Shown: positions 17,123 to 27,029, counted from the stretch's first letter. The stretch: DNA of 64,000 nucleotides from Herbaspirillum sp. RV1423 (GCF_000577615.1 NZ_CBXX010000004.1:124001-188000); one strand, 5' to 3'. A program made the numbers and translations. Notes: a model not told the origin generated them from the sequence alone.

Positions 17123-18168
17123 GCTTTCCTCCGCACGTCGAGGGCATTGCGCAGGGCGTCGCCGATATTGGTCAGCAGCAGCAAGGTCACGGTCAGCACC
17201 AGGAAAGTCGACAAGGCGATCCACCAGGCATCGAGGTTGTTTTTGCCCTGCGCCAGCAATTCGCCGAGGCTGGGTGTCGATGGCGGCACGCCGAGGCCGA
17301 GGAAGTCGAGGCTGGTCAGCGCGAGAATCGAGGCGCTCATGCGGAACGGCAAGAACGTCACCACCGGCGTCATGCTGTTGGGCAGCACATGGCGCCAGAT
17401 GATCTGCAGGTTCGACAAGCCGAGCGCGCGCGCCGCCTGCACGTATTCAAGATTGCGGTTGCGCAGGAAATCGGCGCGCACGTAATCCGACAACCCCATC
17501 CAGCCGAACAGCGACAGCAACAGCAGCAGCAGGCCGATGCTCGGTTCGAAGATCGAAGAAAAAATGATCAGCAGGTATAGCTCCGGCATCGAACCCCAGA
17601 TTTCCAGGATGCGCTGCATGAACAAATCGGTGCGTCCGGCAAAGTAACCCTGCACCGCGCCGGCCAGCAAACCCAGCACCACGCCGGTGGCCGTCAGCGC
17701 CAGGCCGAACAGGATGGAAATGCGGAAGCCGTACAGCAGGCGCGCAAACACGTCGCGCCCGCGGTCGTCGGTACCGAGCCAGTTCTCGGAAGACGGCGGT
17801 GCCGGATTCGGTTGTTTGGCGAAGTAGTTGAGCGTGTCGAAACGATAGTGATTGAACGGATAAATAGCCCAGTTGCCGTCCTTCCTGAACTGGTCCTGGA
17901 TAAAGGGATCAAGATAATCCGCCGGCGACTCGAAATCGCCGCCGAAGGCTTTCTCTGAGTAGTCATGGACGATCGGGAACAGGATCTTGCCGCGATAGCT
18001 CGCCACCAGCGGCTTGTCGTTGGACACCAGTTCGGCGGCCAGACTGGCAACGAACAGCACCAGGAAAATGACCAGGCTCCAGTAGCCGCTGCGGTTCTGG
18101 CGAAAACGCAGCCAGATGCGGCGGCCCGGAGAAATCGAAGGAGAGGAAGTCGGAATCGTCGCGCTCAT
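17119..18168 (-). CDS. yejE: Peptide ABC transporter permease YejE
   Basis: This 349-residue inner-membrane permease has one N-terminal helix (~30-50), a large periplasmic insert with the typical FGGDFESPADYLDPFI and NWLGTDDRGRD motifs, and five C-terminal helices. The EAA-like loop RALGLSNLQIIWRHVLPNSM contacts the ATPase. It overlaps yejB upstream by four bases and yejF downstream by four, so the operon is translationally coupled. Length is typical (~340 aa). Confidence 0.93.
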   Translation of the reverse strand: MSATIPTSSPSISPGRRIWLRFRQNRSGYWSLVIFLVLFVASLAAELVSNDKPLVASYRGKILFPIVHDYSEKAFGGDFESPADYLDPFIQDQFRKDGNWAIYPFNHYRFDTLNYFAKQPNPAPPSSENWLGTDDRGRDVFARLLYGFRISILFGLALTATGVVLGLLAGAVQGYFAGRTDLFMQRILEIWGSMPELYLLIIFSSIFEPSIGLLLLLLSLFGWMGLSDYVRADFLRNRNLEYVQAARALGLSNLQIIWRHVLPNSMTPVVTFLPFRMSASILALTSLDFLGLGVPPSTPSLGELLAQGKNNLDAWWIALSTFLVLTVTLLLLTNIGDALRNALDVRRKA

Positions 18169-19220
18169 TTGGCCAGGCTTTCAAACTGGACGCGCGGATC
18201 GGCCCATACATAGCAAAGATCGCCGAGCAGTTTCACCACCAGGCCGATCAGCGTGAACAGGTACAAGGTCCCCATCACGACCGGATAGTCGCGCCGGATC
18301 ACCGATTCGTACGACAGCAAGCCGAGGCCGTCGAGCGAGAATAGCGTCTCGATCAGCAGGCTGCCGGCGAAGAAGGCGCCGATGAACGCCGCCGGAAATC
18401 CGGTCACCAGCGGAATCAGCGCGTTGCGGAACACATGCTTGTACAAGACCTTGTTTTCGCTCAGGCCTTTGGCGCGCGCGGTCAGCACATATTGCTTGCG
18501 GATTTCCTCGAGGAAGGTGTTCTTGGTCAGCATGGTCATCACGGCAAACGAACCCGCCACCGAGGCGATCACCGGCAAGGTGATGTGCCACAGGTAATCC
18601 TTGATCTTGCCGAACAGCGACAAGGCCGCCCAGTCGTCGGATGTCAGCCCGCGCAGCGGAAACCATTGCAGGAAGCTGCCGCCGCCGAACACCACCAGCA
18701 AGAATACGCCCAACACGAAGCCCGGAATCGAATAGCCGACCAGCACCACCGCGCTAGTCGCGGAATCGAAGGCGCTGCCCTCGCGCATCGCCTTGGCGAT
18801 GCCCAGCGGCACCGAGATCAGGTAAGTCAGGAAGAAAGTCCACAAGCCGATCGTGATCGACACCGGCATCTTGGACTTGACCAGTTCCCAGACGTCGCCG
18901 TGATGATAAAAACTCTTGCCGAGGTCGAAGGTGGCGAAGCCTTTGAGCATCTGCCAGAAGCGTTCGGCAGGCGGTTTGTCGAAGCCGTAGAGCGCCTTGA
19001 TTTCGTTGACGCGGTCGATGTCGATGCCTTGGCGGCCGCGGTATTGCGAGCCGCCGCCCGCCGATTCGTGCACGCCGGCGCGGCCCTTGAGTTCTTCCAG
19101 CGCCTGCTCCACCGGCCCGCCGGGTACGAACTGGATCACGGCGAATGTGATGGCGACGACGCCGATCAGTGTCGGCAGCATCAGCAAGACGCGCTTTAAG
19201 ATATAGCTCCAGATATTCAT
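18165..19220 (-). CDS. yejB: Peptide ABC transporter permease YejB
   Basis: This 351-residue inner-membrane permease pairs with YejE. It starts MNIWSYILKRVLLMLPTLIG, the standard first helix of the DppB/OppB family. A characteristic YejB insertion around residues 35-75 (QALEELKG...GSQYRGRQGID) precedes the helical core. The EAA loop LTARAKGLSENKVLYKHVFRNAL is present. yejA ends 46 bp upstream and yejE overlaps its end by four bases. Confidence 0.93.
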   Translation of the reverse strand: MNIWSYILKRVLLMLPTLIGVVAITFAVIQFVPGGPVEQALEELKGRAGVHESAGGGSQYRGRQGIDIDRVNEIKALYGFDKPPAERFWQMLKGFATFDLGKSFYHHGDVWELVKSKMPVSITIGLWTFFLTYLISVPLGIAKAMREGSAFDSATSAVVLVGYSIPGFVLGVFLLVVFGGGSFLQWFPLRGLTSDDWAALSLFGKIKDYLWHITLPVIASVAGSFAVMTMLTKNTFLEEIRKQYVLTARAKGLSENKVLYKHVFRNALIPLVTGFPAAFIGAFFAGSLLIETLFSLDGLGLLSYESVIRRDYPVVMGTLYLFTLIGLVVKLLGDLCYVWADPRVQFESLAK

Positions 19221-19266
19221 GAGCGTCCGCTTCCCGATAAGATCAATTCAGTTGTCATGGTGCGTT

Positions 19267-21075
19267 TCATCGCGGTTTCTGTTCCCACCAGATCGACACG
19301 ACATAGGGATTGGCCTCGTAATACAAAGGCAGCTTGTCCGGCATGCCGAAACGGCTGCGATAGGCGATGCGATGCGAGGCCGAATACCAGTGCGGAATGG
19401 TGATGTAGTCATGAAGCAAGACGCGGTCCAGGGCCCGCGTCGCCGTCACCAGATCCTTGCGCGTCGTAGCGGCGACCAGATCCTTGATCAGTTGATCGAC
19501 AGCAGGATTGCGCAGCCCCCAAACATTGTTGGAGCCCTTTTCATTCGCCGCCCTGGAGCTGAACAGGTCGAACATCTCGCTGCCGGGACTGCTGATCGCC
19601 GGGAAGGCCAGGCTGGTCATGTCGAACTCGAAATTCTCCAGCCGCTTCTGCGCCAGCGCATAGTCCGTCACCCGCTGATGGACCTGGATTCCCAACTTCT
19701 CGAGATTGCGGACATACACATTGATGACCCGCGACATGGCGGATTGATCGTCCAGAATCTCAAAAGAAAAAATCTCTCCTTTGACATTGCGCAAGGCGCC
19801 GTCGCGATATTCCCAACCGGCTTGCTTCAGCAGATCGCGCGCTTTCAGCAGATTCGCGCGCAGGGAATGCGGCGGATTGGTGTCGGGCGGTAGCGGCGCC
19901 GTACCGAATACCGCGGGATCGAGTTTGTCGCGCAGCGGATTGAGCAGCTTCAACTCGTCGTCGGACGGCATGCCATGCGCGGCCAGCTCCGTATTGGCGA
20001 AGAAGGAATCGATGCGCGTGTACTGGTTGTAGAACAATTGCCGGTTCAGCCATTCGTAGTCGAGCGCCAGCCCCAGTGCCTGCCTCACGCGGACATCCTG
20101 GAATTGCGGGCGTCGCAGGTTCATCACGAACCCCTGCATGTTGGCGCCGTTGTGATGCTTCAGCTCGCGCTTGACGATTTCGCCGCTGGCGAACTTGGGG
20201 CCGTTGTAGCTGCGCACCCAGTTCTTGGCGCTGTACTCGACCACAACGTCGAATTCGCCGGCCTTGAAAGCTTCCAGGCGCGCCAGATCGTCCTTGTAAA
20301 AACGATAGACGATGCTGCCGAAATTGAACATGCCTTTGCGTGCCGGAACCTCGTCGCCCCAGTAGTCGCTGCGACGCTTGTAGGTGATGTTGCGGCCGAC
20401 GTCGTAGTTGTCGATGGCATAGGGGCCGCTGGTGATCGGCGGCACCAATTGAATGTTGTCGAACGGCGTGCCTGCCGCCCACTTCCGGGAGAAGACCGGA
20501 ACGCTGCCGACGATCAGCGGCAATTCATGATTCCTGGTTTTGAAATCGAAACGTACCGTCTGTGCATCGATGACGACGCATTGCCTGACTTCGGCAAAAT
20601 ACGACTTGTATTGCGGCGCACCTTTGGAAATCAGGGTTTCAAAAGAATACTTCACATCCGCCGCAGTAACCGGATCGCCATTGTTGAAGCGCGCCTTGGC
20701 GTTGAGACGGAACGTCATCGACATCCGGTCGGAAGCCAGCTTCATGTCGTCGGCCAGCAAGCCGTACATCGTGGCGATCTCATCCTGGGAACTGACCGCC
20801 AGCGTTTCAAACATCAGGCTGTCCACGCCGGCTGCCGCGACCCCTTTCAATGAAAACGGATTGAACTTGTCGAAGCTGGTGCGCCGGTCCGGATTGGCCA
20901 GGTACAGCGTACCGCCCTTGGGCGCGTCAGGATTGACGTAATCGAAATGGGTGAAACCGGCAGGATATTTGGGCGTGTCGTACAGCGAGAAAGCGTGCTC
21001 CGCCAAGGCGGGACTGCTGGCGGTCAGGCCTCCCATGAAGCCGAGCAGCAGTGAAGAGAGAATGAATTTACGCAT
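19267..21075 (-). CDS. yejA: Peptide ABC transporter, periplasmic binding protein YejA
   Basis: This 602-residue SBP_bac_5 family protein has a signal peptide (residues 1-25, ending SPALA). The mature part contains HFDYVNPDAPKGGTLYL, the YejA-type RRTSFDKFNPFSLKG segment and LNAKARFNNGDPVTAADVKYSFE, which is diagnostic of oligopeptide-binding proteins. It is first in the leftward yejABEF operon, which imports short peptides into the cytoplasm. The 291 bp to divergent fabI hold the fabI promoter and no gene. Confidence 0.92.
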   Translation of the reverse strand: MRKFILSSLLLGFMGGLTASSPALAEHAFSLYDTPKYPAGFTHFDYVNPDAPKGGTLYLANPDRRTSFDKFNPFSLKGVAAAGVDSLMFETLAVSSQDEIATMYGLLADDMKLASDRMSMTFRLNAKARFNNGDPVTAADVKYSFETLISKGAPQYKSYFAEVRQCVVIDAQTVRFDFKTRNHELPLIVGSVPVFSRKWAAGTPFDNIQLVPPITSGPYAIDNYDVGRNITYKRRSDYWGDEVPARKGMFNFGSIVYRFYKDDLARLEAFKAGEFDVVVEYSAKNWVRSYNGPKFASGEIVKRELKHHNGANMQGFVMNLRRPQFQDVRVRQALGLALDYEWLNRQLFYNQYTRIDSFFANTELAAHGMPSDDELKLLNPLRDKLDPAVFGTAPLPPDTNPPHSLRANLLKARDLLKQAGWEYRDGALRNVKGEIFSFEILDDQSAMSRVINVYVRNLEKLGIQVHQRVTDYALAQKRLENFEFDMTSLAFPAISSPGSEMFDLFSSRAANEKGSNNVWGLRNPAVDQLIKDLVAATTRKDLVTATRALDRVLLHDYITIPHWYSASHRIAYRSRFGMPDKLPLYYEANPYVVSIWWEQKPR

Positions 21076-21228
21076 GCGTGCCGGTCAGGTCCAATTCCCG
21101 TGAAATAGTTGGTCTGCAACGCCGGGTAAAGTTGTCGGCGTGCAAAATATTCTGCATATTCTACCGAATCGCCCCTGTGCCGACGACGAGACAATAACAA
21201 AACAACAAGCCTGCGACCTCCCCAAAAG

Positions 21229-21257
21229 TTGCCCCCGCCGTCGCAAGCCCCTACAAT
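21229..21257 (+). promoter_or_regulatory. Putative fabI promoter
   Basis: TTGCCC (21229-21234) and TACAAT (21252-21257) are separated by exactly 17 bp, about 110 bp before the fabI start. This is a good sigma-70 arrangement. Confidence 0.6.
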
Positions 21258-21366
21258 CTTGCCCAGTTCAAGAGCAAATATACTGCATAGAACCGGAATC
21301 CCCCTTATTTCACCTTGCACGACGCGGCGTACAACCGCGATCGCAGGCGAATCACTCGGAGTCAAC

Positions 21367-22149
21367 ATGGCATTTTTGCAAGGCAAGAAAATCCTGATCA
21401 CAGGTCTGTTATCGAATCGTTCCATCGCTTACGGCATCGCCCAGGCGTGCAAGCGCGAAGGCGCGGAACTGGCGTTCACCTATGTCGGAGAGCGCTTCAA
21501 GGAGCGCATCACCAAGTTCGCCGAAGAATTCGACAGCAAGCTGATCTTCGATTGCGACGTCGGCAGCGACGAGCAGATCAATGCCTTGTTCGCCGACCTC
21601 GGCAAATCCTGGGATCATCTGGACGGCCTGGTGCATGCGATCGGCTTTGCGCCGAACGAAGCGATTGCCGGCGATTTCCTTGAAGGCCTGTCGCGCGAAG
21701 GCTTCAAGATCGCCCATGACATTTCGGCCTACAGTTTCCCGGCCCTGGCCAAAGCCGCGCTGCCGCTGCTGCGTCCGAACTCGGCGCTGCTGACGCTGAC
21801 CTACCTCGGTTCCGAGCGCGTGGTGCCGAACTACAACACCATGGGCCTGGCCAAGGCATCGTTGGAAGCCAGCGTGCGCTATCTGGCCGAATCGCTCGGC
21901 CCCAAGGGCGTACGCGTCAACGGCGTTTCGGCCGGTCCGATCAAGACGCTGGCAGCCAGCGGCATCAAGGGCTTCGGCAAGATTCTCGGTTTTGTCTCCG
22001 ACCACGCCCCGCTGCGCCGCAACGTAACGATTGAAGATGTCGGCAATGCGTCGGCCTTCCTGCTGTCGGACCTGGCCAGCGGCATTACCGGCGAAATCAC
22101 GTATGTGGATGGCGGTTTCTCGCGTGTTGTGGGCGGGATCTCCGAGTAA
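21367..22149 (+). CDS. fabI: Enoyl-[acyl-carrier-protein] reductase (NADH)
   Basis: This 260-residue short-chain dehydrogenase-type enzyme carries out the last reduction of each fatty-acid elongation cycle and is the target of triclosan. FabI-specific features are the split cofactor loop [13 protein letters not shown] (residues ~13-25), [20 protein letters not shown] and the catalytic Tyr/Lys in [20 protein letters not shown]. The [15 protein letters not shown] ending separates it from generic SDRs. Start ATG 21367 gives [13 protein letters not shown], matching family N-termini; upstream in-frame ATGs cover the promoter. Confidence 0.95.
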   Translation: MAFLQGKKILITGLLSNRSIAYGIAQACKREGAELAFTYVGERFKERITKFAEEFDSKLIFDCDVGSDEQINALFADLGKSWDHLDGLVHAIGFAPNEAIAGDFLEGLSREGFKIAHDISAYSFPALAKAALPLLRPNSALLTLTYLGSERVVPNYNTMGLAKASLEASVRYLAESLGPKGVRVNGVSAGPIKTLAASGIKGFGKILGFVSDHAPLRRNVTIEDVGNASAFLLSDLASGITGEITYVDGGFSRVVGGISE

Positions 22150-22197
22150 AATTATCGAATGGCTTTAGTGCTAAGTTCGACATTTTCCTGTATGATT

Positions 22198-22230
22198 CGG
22201 TTTGTGCATCGCAATACGATGTACAAACCG
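22198..22230. repeat. 14-bp inverted repeat in the fabI-rhlE gap
   Basis: CGGTTTGTGCATCG (22198-22211) and CGATGTACAAACCG (22217-22230) pair over 14 positions with one mismatch (a G-U in RNA) around a 5-base loop. No T run follows, so it is not a standard terminator. It stands 48 bp after fabI in the 392-bp gap before rhlE. The rest of that gap (22231-22541) is comparatively T-rich and I see no convincing gene, small leader or clear promoter in it. Confidence 0.6.
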
Positions 22231-22541
22231 TGATCCGGTCGCCACCACTATTGCAATCAGATCACTTAGCAGCTTCGCAAGCCCTAACTGTCGCGCTAGA
22301 CAGACGACAGTACGTAGTAAAAGCCCTCCCGCCTTGAGTGTCCCAAGCGACACCGTCCCGGCGCAAAGCTTTTGTGCCGAAATTTCTTTGTTTTTCATAG
22401 TCATTTCGTTGGTTGGCGTTGCTTTTTTGCGTTCACCGCATTTGCCGTGCGCTCGTTGCCATACGTTACGTTCGTTATTGACGTGGCAATCGCGGCGCTG
22501 CATTGCATTTGTCTGGCGCTCATACATAAACGAAAGAAAAC

Positions 22542-23975
22542 ATGACTTTTGAAACACTAGGCCTGCACCCATCCATCATCAAAGCCCTGACCGACGCCGG
22601 CTATACCAAGCCGACCCCGGTGCAGGAGCAAGCGATCCCCGCGGCTATCGCCGGCAAGGATTTGCTGGTGTCGTCGCAGACAGGCTCTGGCAAGACGGCA
22701 GCGTTCATGCTGCCGTCGCTGCACAAATTGGCCTCCCTGCCGCCGGCAGCGCCCGGCGCAAAGACCCCGAACCAGGAATCGCAAGCAGCCCGCGCACGCG
22801 GCGACCGTCCACGCTTCCGTCCGGCCCAGCCGAAGATGCTGGTGCTGACGCCGACCCGCGAGCTGGCGCTGCAAGTCACCACCGCAACCGACAAGTACTG
22901 CGCCCACATGCGCCGCATCAAGGCGGTGTCGATCCTGGGCGGCATGCCTTATCCGAAGCAAATGCAATTGCTGTCGCGCAATCCGGAAATCCTGGTGGCG
23001 ACACCGGGCCGCCTGATCGACCATATGGATTCCGGCAAGATCGATTTCTCCGAATTGCAAATCCTGGTGCTGGACGAAGCCGACCGCATGCTGGACATGG
23101 GCTTCATCGACGACATCGAAAAAATCGTCGCCGCCACGCCGGCAACGCGTCAGACCATGCTGTTCTCGGCTACGCTGGACGGCGTCGTCGGCAACATGGC
23201 CAAGCGCATCACCAATGCGCCGCAGATTATCCAGATCGCCGGTTCCGCCACCAAGCATGAAAACATTTCCCAACGCGTGCACTTTGTGGACGACCTGTCG
23301 CACAAGAATCGCCTGCTGGACTTCCTGCTGCGCGACGTGACCATGGACCAGGCGGTCGTCTTCACCGCCACCAAGCGCGACGCCGACACCATTGCCGACC
23401 GCCTGAACATCGCCGGTTTTGCCGCCGCCGCGTTGCATGGCGACATGCATCAGGGCGCCCGCAACCGCACGCTGGACGGCATGCGCCGCGGCCAGGTGCG
23501 CGTGCTGGTGGCGACCGATGTCGCTGCGCGCGGCATCGACGTGCCGGGCATCACTCACGTGTTCAACTATGACCTGCCGAAATTCCCGGAAGACTACGTT
23601 CACCGTATCGGCCGTACCGGCCGTGCCGGCCGCAACGGCGTTGCCGTGTCGCTGGTCAATCACGCCGAAGGCATGCACGTCAAACGTATCGAACGCTTCA
23701 CCAAGCAGCCAATCCCGGTCGATGTCGTTGAAGGCTACGAACCGAAGAAATCGGCGGTGCCGGCACGCAGCGCGCGCAAACCGGGCGGCTGGCGTCCTGG
23801 CGACAACCGCAGCGGCCCGGCGCGTTCGGGTAATGGCGGCGGCAATGCCGGCGGTCGCAGCTTCGCCGGTAAGCCAAGCGGTGGCAGCGGCCCGCGCAAG
23901 GAAGGCGGCGGCGGTTACAAAGGCGGCGGCGCGCGTTCCGATGGCGGTGCACGACGTTCTTACGGCGATCGCTGA
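22542..23975 (+). CDS. rhlE: RhlE-type DEAD-box ATP-dependent RNA helicase
   Basis: This 477-residue helicase unwinds short RNA duplexes, typically in ribosome assembly or cold adaptation. Motifs appear in order: Q motif (KPTPVQEQAIPA ~25-36), Walker A SQTGSGKTAAF (~45), PTRELALQV, VLDEADRMLDMGF, SAT, ATDVAARGID and HRIGRTGRAGR. The N-lobe carries a ~35-residue insertion before motif Ia (PNQESQAARARGDRPRFR). The C-terminal ~75 residues are Gly/Arg/Ser-rich (RGG-like), as in RNA-binding tails. A long upstream region suggests post-transcriptional or cold-shock control. The symbol is by subfamily resemblance. Confidence 0.88.
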   Translation: MTFETLGLHPSIIKALTDAGYTKPTPVQEQAIPAAIAGKDLLVSSQTGSGKTAAFMLPSLHKLASLPPAAPGAKTPNQESQAARARGDRPRFRPAQPKMLVLTPTRELALQVTTATDKYCAHMRRIKAVSILGGMPYPKQMQLLSRNPEILVATPGRLIDHMDSGKIDFSELQILVLDEADRMLDMGFIDDIEKIVAATPATRQTMLFSATLDGVVGNMAKRITNAPQIIQIAGSATKHENISQRVHFVDDLSHKNRLLDFLLRDVTMDQAVVFTATKRDADTIADRLNIAGFAAAALHGDMHQGARNRTLDGMRRGQVRVLVATDVAARGIDVPGITHVFNYDLPKFPEDYVHRIGRTGRAGRNGVAVSLVNHAEGMHVKRIERFTKQPIPVDVVEGYEPKKSAVPARSARKPGGWRPGDNRSGPARSGNGGGNAGGRSFAGKPSGGSGPRKEGGGGYKGGGARSDGGARRSYGDR

Positions 23976-24021
23976 TCTGCGCCAAACCGGCAATCGTTGA
24001 TTGCCGGCGCTGCATCAACAC

Positions 24022-24051
24022 AAAAGGCCGCTTCGATGAAGCGGCCTTTGT
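24022..24051 (+). terminator. Terminator between rhlE and the pqi operon
   Basis: AAAGGCCGCTTC pairs with GAAGCGGCCTTT around a 3-base loop, with flanking A and T residues. It serves rhlE and lies in the gap of the two convergent units. A second 9-bp hairpin (CCGGCAATC/GATTGCCGG, 23987-24007) precedes it without a T run. Confidence 0.8.
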
Positions 24052-24079
24052 TATATGGACCTCGCCTGCGTAACGGCAA

Positions 24080-24730
24080 TCAACTGCTGCAGACGCCGGT
24101 CTTCCCTTCCCGCAACGCCGCCACATCGGCGGCAATCGCATTGGCGACATTGGCGACGGCGCGCTGCATGCCCTGCACCACGCCATCGACGCCAACTCCC
24201 GGCGCCGGCTCCAACACCGTCAGGCGGCACACTGCGCTGCTGTTGTCGTCGCTGCGTGTAATGGTCCAGCCGAACGCGGCATCGACCTTGCCGCCTTTCA
24301 TTGCATCCAACTGGCGCAATTCGACAACGATACGGTACACCGGCCGACCGGCCGGGCGACCGCCGCGCGTCACGTCGACGGCGCCGAGCCGGTTGGCCAC
24401 GCCGCTTGCCAGCGCATCGCGCAATTCGTTGTTGAACGGCGCCGACCAGCGGTCCTGCTCAAGGATGTCGACACGCGTGTCGTCGGTACGCACCACGATT
24501 TGCGGGCGCGCCAGGCGTTCCGGCACGCTGACCGGCAATACTTCGATATAGGTCTGGCGCGGCGCATTGGATATTACGCTCAGCGTTGCGCTGGCGGCGG
24601 GCCTGGCCGGCGGCGTCTGCGTGTCCGGGGTCGGACCGGCCAGCGTATAAAAGCGCGTTGGCGCCGAAGCGCATGCGACCAGCGTCAACGTCAATACCGC
24701 CGCCGAAAGAAGAGTGAGTCTGCGCTGCAT
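24080..24730 (-). CDS. pqiC: PqiC-type outer-membrane lipoprotein (ABC-transport auxiliary)
   Basis: This 216-residue lipoprotein has a signal peptide with lipobox LVAC (Cys ~residue 20) followed by ASAPTRFYTLAG, the hallmark N-terminus of the DUF330/PqiC family. The mature domain (SVPERLARPQIVVRT...RWSAPFNNELRDAL) matches the LptE-like auxiliary fold. In E. coli PqiC anchors the PqiB tunnel at the outer membrane for lipid transport. Its start codon shares one base with the pqiB stop (TAATG), so the two are translationally coupled. It is the last gene of the operon. Confidence 0.9.
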   Translation of the reverse strand: MQRRLTLLSAAVLTLTLVACASAPTRFYTLAGPTPDTQTPPARPAASATLSVISNAPRQTYIEVLPVSVPERLARPQIVVRTDDTRVDILEQDRWSAPFNNELRDALASGVANRLGAVDVTRGGRPAGRPVYRIVVELRQLDAMKGGKVDAAFGWTITRSDDNSSAVCRLTVLEPAPGVGVDGVVQGMQRAVANVANAIAADVAALREGKTGVCSS

Positions 24731-26352
24731 TATTTATCCTCCTGCTTGCCGCGAATCAGCGATTCCGGATGTTGCTGCAAATAGTCCGTCAGGACGCGGA
24801 TCGACGCTGCCGCCCGCGACAGTTCCTGCATGGTCTGACGCACATCCTGCTGCAACGGCGCGTCGTCGGACAAGGTGCGCTCGGCAGCGTTCAGCGTCTT
24901 GCGCGCATCGCGCATGGCGGCGGTGATTTCCGGCGCGACGTCGTTGTTGAGCTTGTTCATGGTCTGCTCGGCGCCGGTCAGCGTGCTGTTGAGCGTGGCC
25001 AGCGTCTTGCGCAAGTCCTCGCCGATCTTGTCGAACGGGACCTTGCTGAGCTTGCGCGTCACATCGGCGATCTGGTTCTGAATCTCATCGAGACTGTTCG
25101 GTATCGTCGGGAACACCAGCGGCGTGCGATCGATGTCGACTTGCACCGGCTCGGCGTTCGGGAAGAAATCCATGGCGATGTACACCTGCCCGGTCAACAG
25201 GTTGCCGTTGCGCAATTGCGCGCGCAGGCCGCGCGAGACCAGATAGCGCAAGCGTTGACGCGGCGTGTAGCGGGATTGTTGCTGCTCGTTGAACTTGCGT
25301 CCGAGACGGTCCGGGTACAACTCCACCACGACCGGCATCAGGAACTGGCGCGTCTTGTCATCGTATTCAATACCGATCGATTTGACTTCCCCCAGCACCA
25401 CGCCGCGGAAATCTACCGTCGCGCCCGGCTCCAGGCCGCGCAACGACTGGTTGAAATACAGCAGCGCCGTCTGCGCCCTGCCGTCCGGCTCCTTCATGGC
25501 GGCAGCTTCATCCTCGGCCAGGCGGAAGCTGGTATTTTCTCGCGCTGGCGCGTTGGAGTCGAGATCGTCGATCGCTCTGAAGGCGATCCCGCCCAGCACC
25601 ACTGTCGCCAGCGATTGCGTATGCAATTTGAAACCGCTGGCGTTGATTTGCATGTCGAAGCCGCTGGCGTGCCAGAATCGCGAATTGATGCCGACGAACT
25701 TGTCGTAAGGCGCATTCACGAAAATGCGCAAAGTGACGCCCTTGCCGTCCTGGTCGAGGTCATAGGCCGCGACCTGGCCGACCTTGATGCGGCGATAGAA
25801 CACCGGCGAACCGATGTCCAGCGAGCCGAGATCGGACGTATGCAGGACGAACTGCTTGCCGGAGGTATCGCGCGTGATGATCGGCGGCTGCTCGAGTCCG
25901 GCGAACTCTTTCTTGGTCTCTTCCGACTTGCCGGCGTCGGCGCCGATGTAGGCGCCCGAGAACAAGGTGTTCAGCCCCGAAATGCCGGATGCCGCCACAC
26001 GCGGACGCACTACCCAGAAACGCGTGTCGTCGGCGGTGAAGCTCTCTGCTTCCTTGGTCAGTTGCACCGTGGTCAGCACATGCGAACGGTCCTTGCTGAG
26101 CGTAATCGACTGCACCAGGCCGATATCCACGTCCTTGTATTTGACCTTGGTCTTGCCCGCTTCCAGACCCTCGGCGGAAACAAAGCTGATGGTGATCACC
26201 GGGCCGCGTTCGATCAATATCTTGGCCACCAGCGTCAGGCCGACAACCGCCGCGATGATCGGAATCAGCCAGACCAGCGAAGGCAGCCAGTTGCGCTGGC
26301 GTACCCGTCTGGGTTCCGAAAGCTTGTGTTGCGGCGTCGTCGATTCACTCAT
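24730..26352 (-). CDS. pqiB: PqiB-type MCE protein forming an intermembrane tunnel
   Basis: This 540-residue protein has one N-terminal transmembrane helix (~24-44, LPSLVWLIPIIAAVVGLTLVA) and three MCE/MlaD domains (around 47-140, 160-230 and 280-390). Typical repeats are GLEAGKTKVKYKDVDIG, IGSPVFYRRIKVGQV and GLEPGATVDFRGVVLGEV. A helical C-terminal region (~430-520) builds the needle in E. coli PqiB. It spans the periplasm and carries lipids between membranes. It lies between two PqiA-like genes and PqiC. Confidence 0.92.
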   Translation of the reverse strand: MSESTTPQHKLSEPRRVRQRNWLPSLVWLIPIIAAVVGLTLVAKILIERGPVITISFVSAEGLEAGKTKVKYKDVDIGLVQSITLSKDRSHVLTTVQLTKEAESFTADDTRFWVVRPRVAASGISGLNTLFSGAYIGADAGKSEETKKEFAGLEQPPIITRDTSGKQFVLHTSDLGSLDIGSPVFYRRIKVGQVAAYDLDQDGKGVTLRIFVNAPYDKFVGINSRFWHASGFDMQINASGFKLHTQSLATVVLGGIAFRAIDDLDSNAPARENTSFRLAEDEAAAMKEPDGRAQTALLYFNQSLRGLEPGATVDFRGVVLGEVKSIGIEYDDKTRQFLMPVVVELYPDRLGRKFNEQQQSRYTPRQRLRYLVSRGLRAQLRNGNLLTGQVYIAMDFFPNAEPVQVDIDRTPLVFPTIPNSLDEIQNQIADVTRKLSKVPFDKIGEDLRKTLATLNSTLTGAEQTMNKLNNDVAPEITAAMRDARKTLNAAERTLSDDAPLQQDVRQTMQELSRAAASIRVLTDYLQQHPESLIRGKQEDK

Positions 26353-26354
26353 TG

Positions 26355-27029
26355 CTATCCTTCATTGCGGTCCTTTTCTTGTTGCTCTTGGCGCCTGTTC
26401 CCGGCGCTTGCGCCAGGCTCGGCATCATCCCAGATCAGCCGGGGATCGAAGCTCAGCGACGCCAGCATGGTCAGCACCACCACCGAGCCGAAAGCCGCCA
26501 CGCCGATACCGGCGGTAATCCTGGCAAATCCTTCTATCTGCACCAGTCCCGCGAGCAGCGACACCACGAACACGTCGAGCATCGACCAGCGTCCGATGGT
26601 CTCCACCACGCGATACAGCTTGGCGCGCTGCAATCGCTGCCAAGTGCTGCGCCGACGCGCGCTTACCGTCAGGATGATCAGCGCTACCAGCTTGAACAGC
26701 GGCACCATGAAGCTGGCGACGAAGACAACGACAGCCAGCTCCCACGAACCCGACACCCAGAAATAGATGATGCCGCTCATGATCGTGTCCTTCTGCTCGT
26801 CGAGCAGGGTCGTAGTCGTCATCACCGGCATCAAGTTGGCTGGAATGTACATGATGCAGGCGGCGATCAGGAAGGCCCAGGTGCGGTTCAGGCTGTCGAT
26901 CTTGCGCCGATGCAGCGGCGCATGGCAGACCTCGCAGTGATCGTCAGGCCCGGCGTCCTGCCAGACGGTGCCGCAATGGTGGCAAGGAATGATGTTGGCG
27001 GCCGCGGCGACCTGGATATCGTTCGTCAT
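26355..27029 (-). CDS. pqiA: PqiA-type membrane protein, second copy
   Basis: This 224-residue inner-membrane protein begins with a four-cysteine zinc-ribbon-like stretch (CHHCG...CEVCH, ~residues 17-37). Four hydrophobic helices follow, including NRTWAFLIAACIMYIPANLMPVMT, the PqiA family signature. E. coli PqiA is a single protein with two such modules. Here the modules are two adjacent genes, of which this is the second (the C-terminal half equivalent). It overlaps the upstream copy by four bases and ends two bases before pqiB. Confidence 0.88.
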   Translation of the reverse strand: MTNDIQVAAAANIIPCHHCGTVWQDAGPDDHCEVCHAPLHRRKIDSLNRTWAFLIAACIMYIPANLMPVMTTTTLLDEQKDTIMSGIIYFWVSGSWELAVVVFVASFMVPLFKLVALIILTVSARRRSTWQRLQRAKLYRVVETIGRWSMLDVFVVSLLAGLVQIEGFARITAGIGVAAFGSVVVLTMLASLSFDPRLIWDDAEPGASAGNRRQEQQEKDRNEG

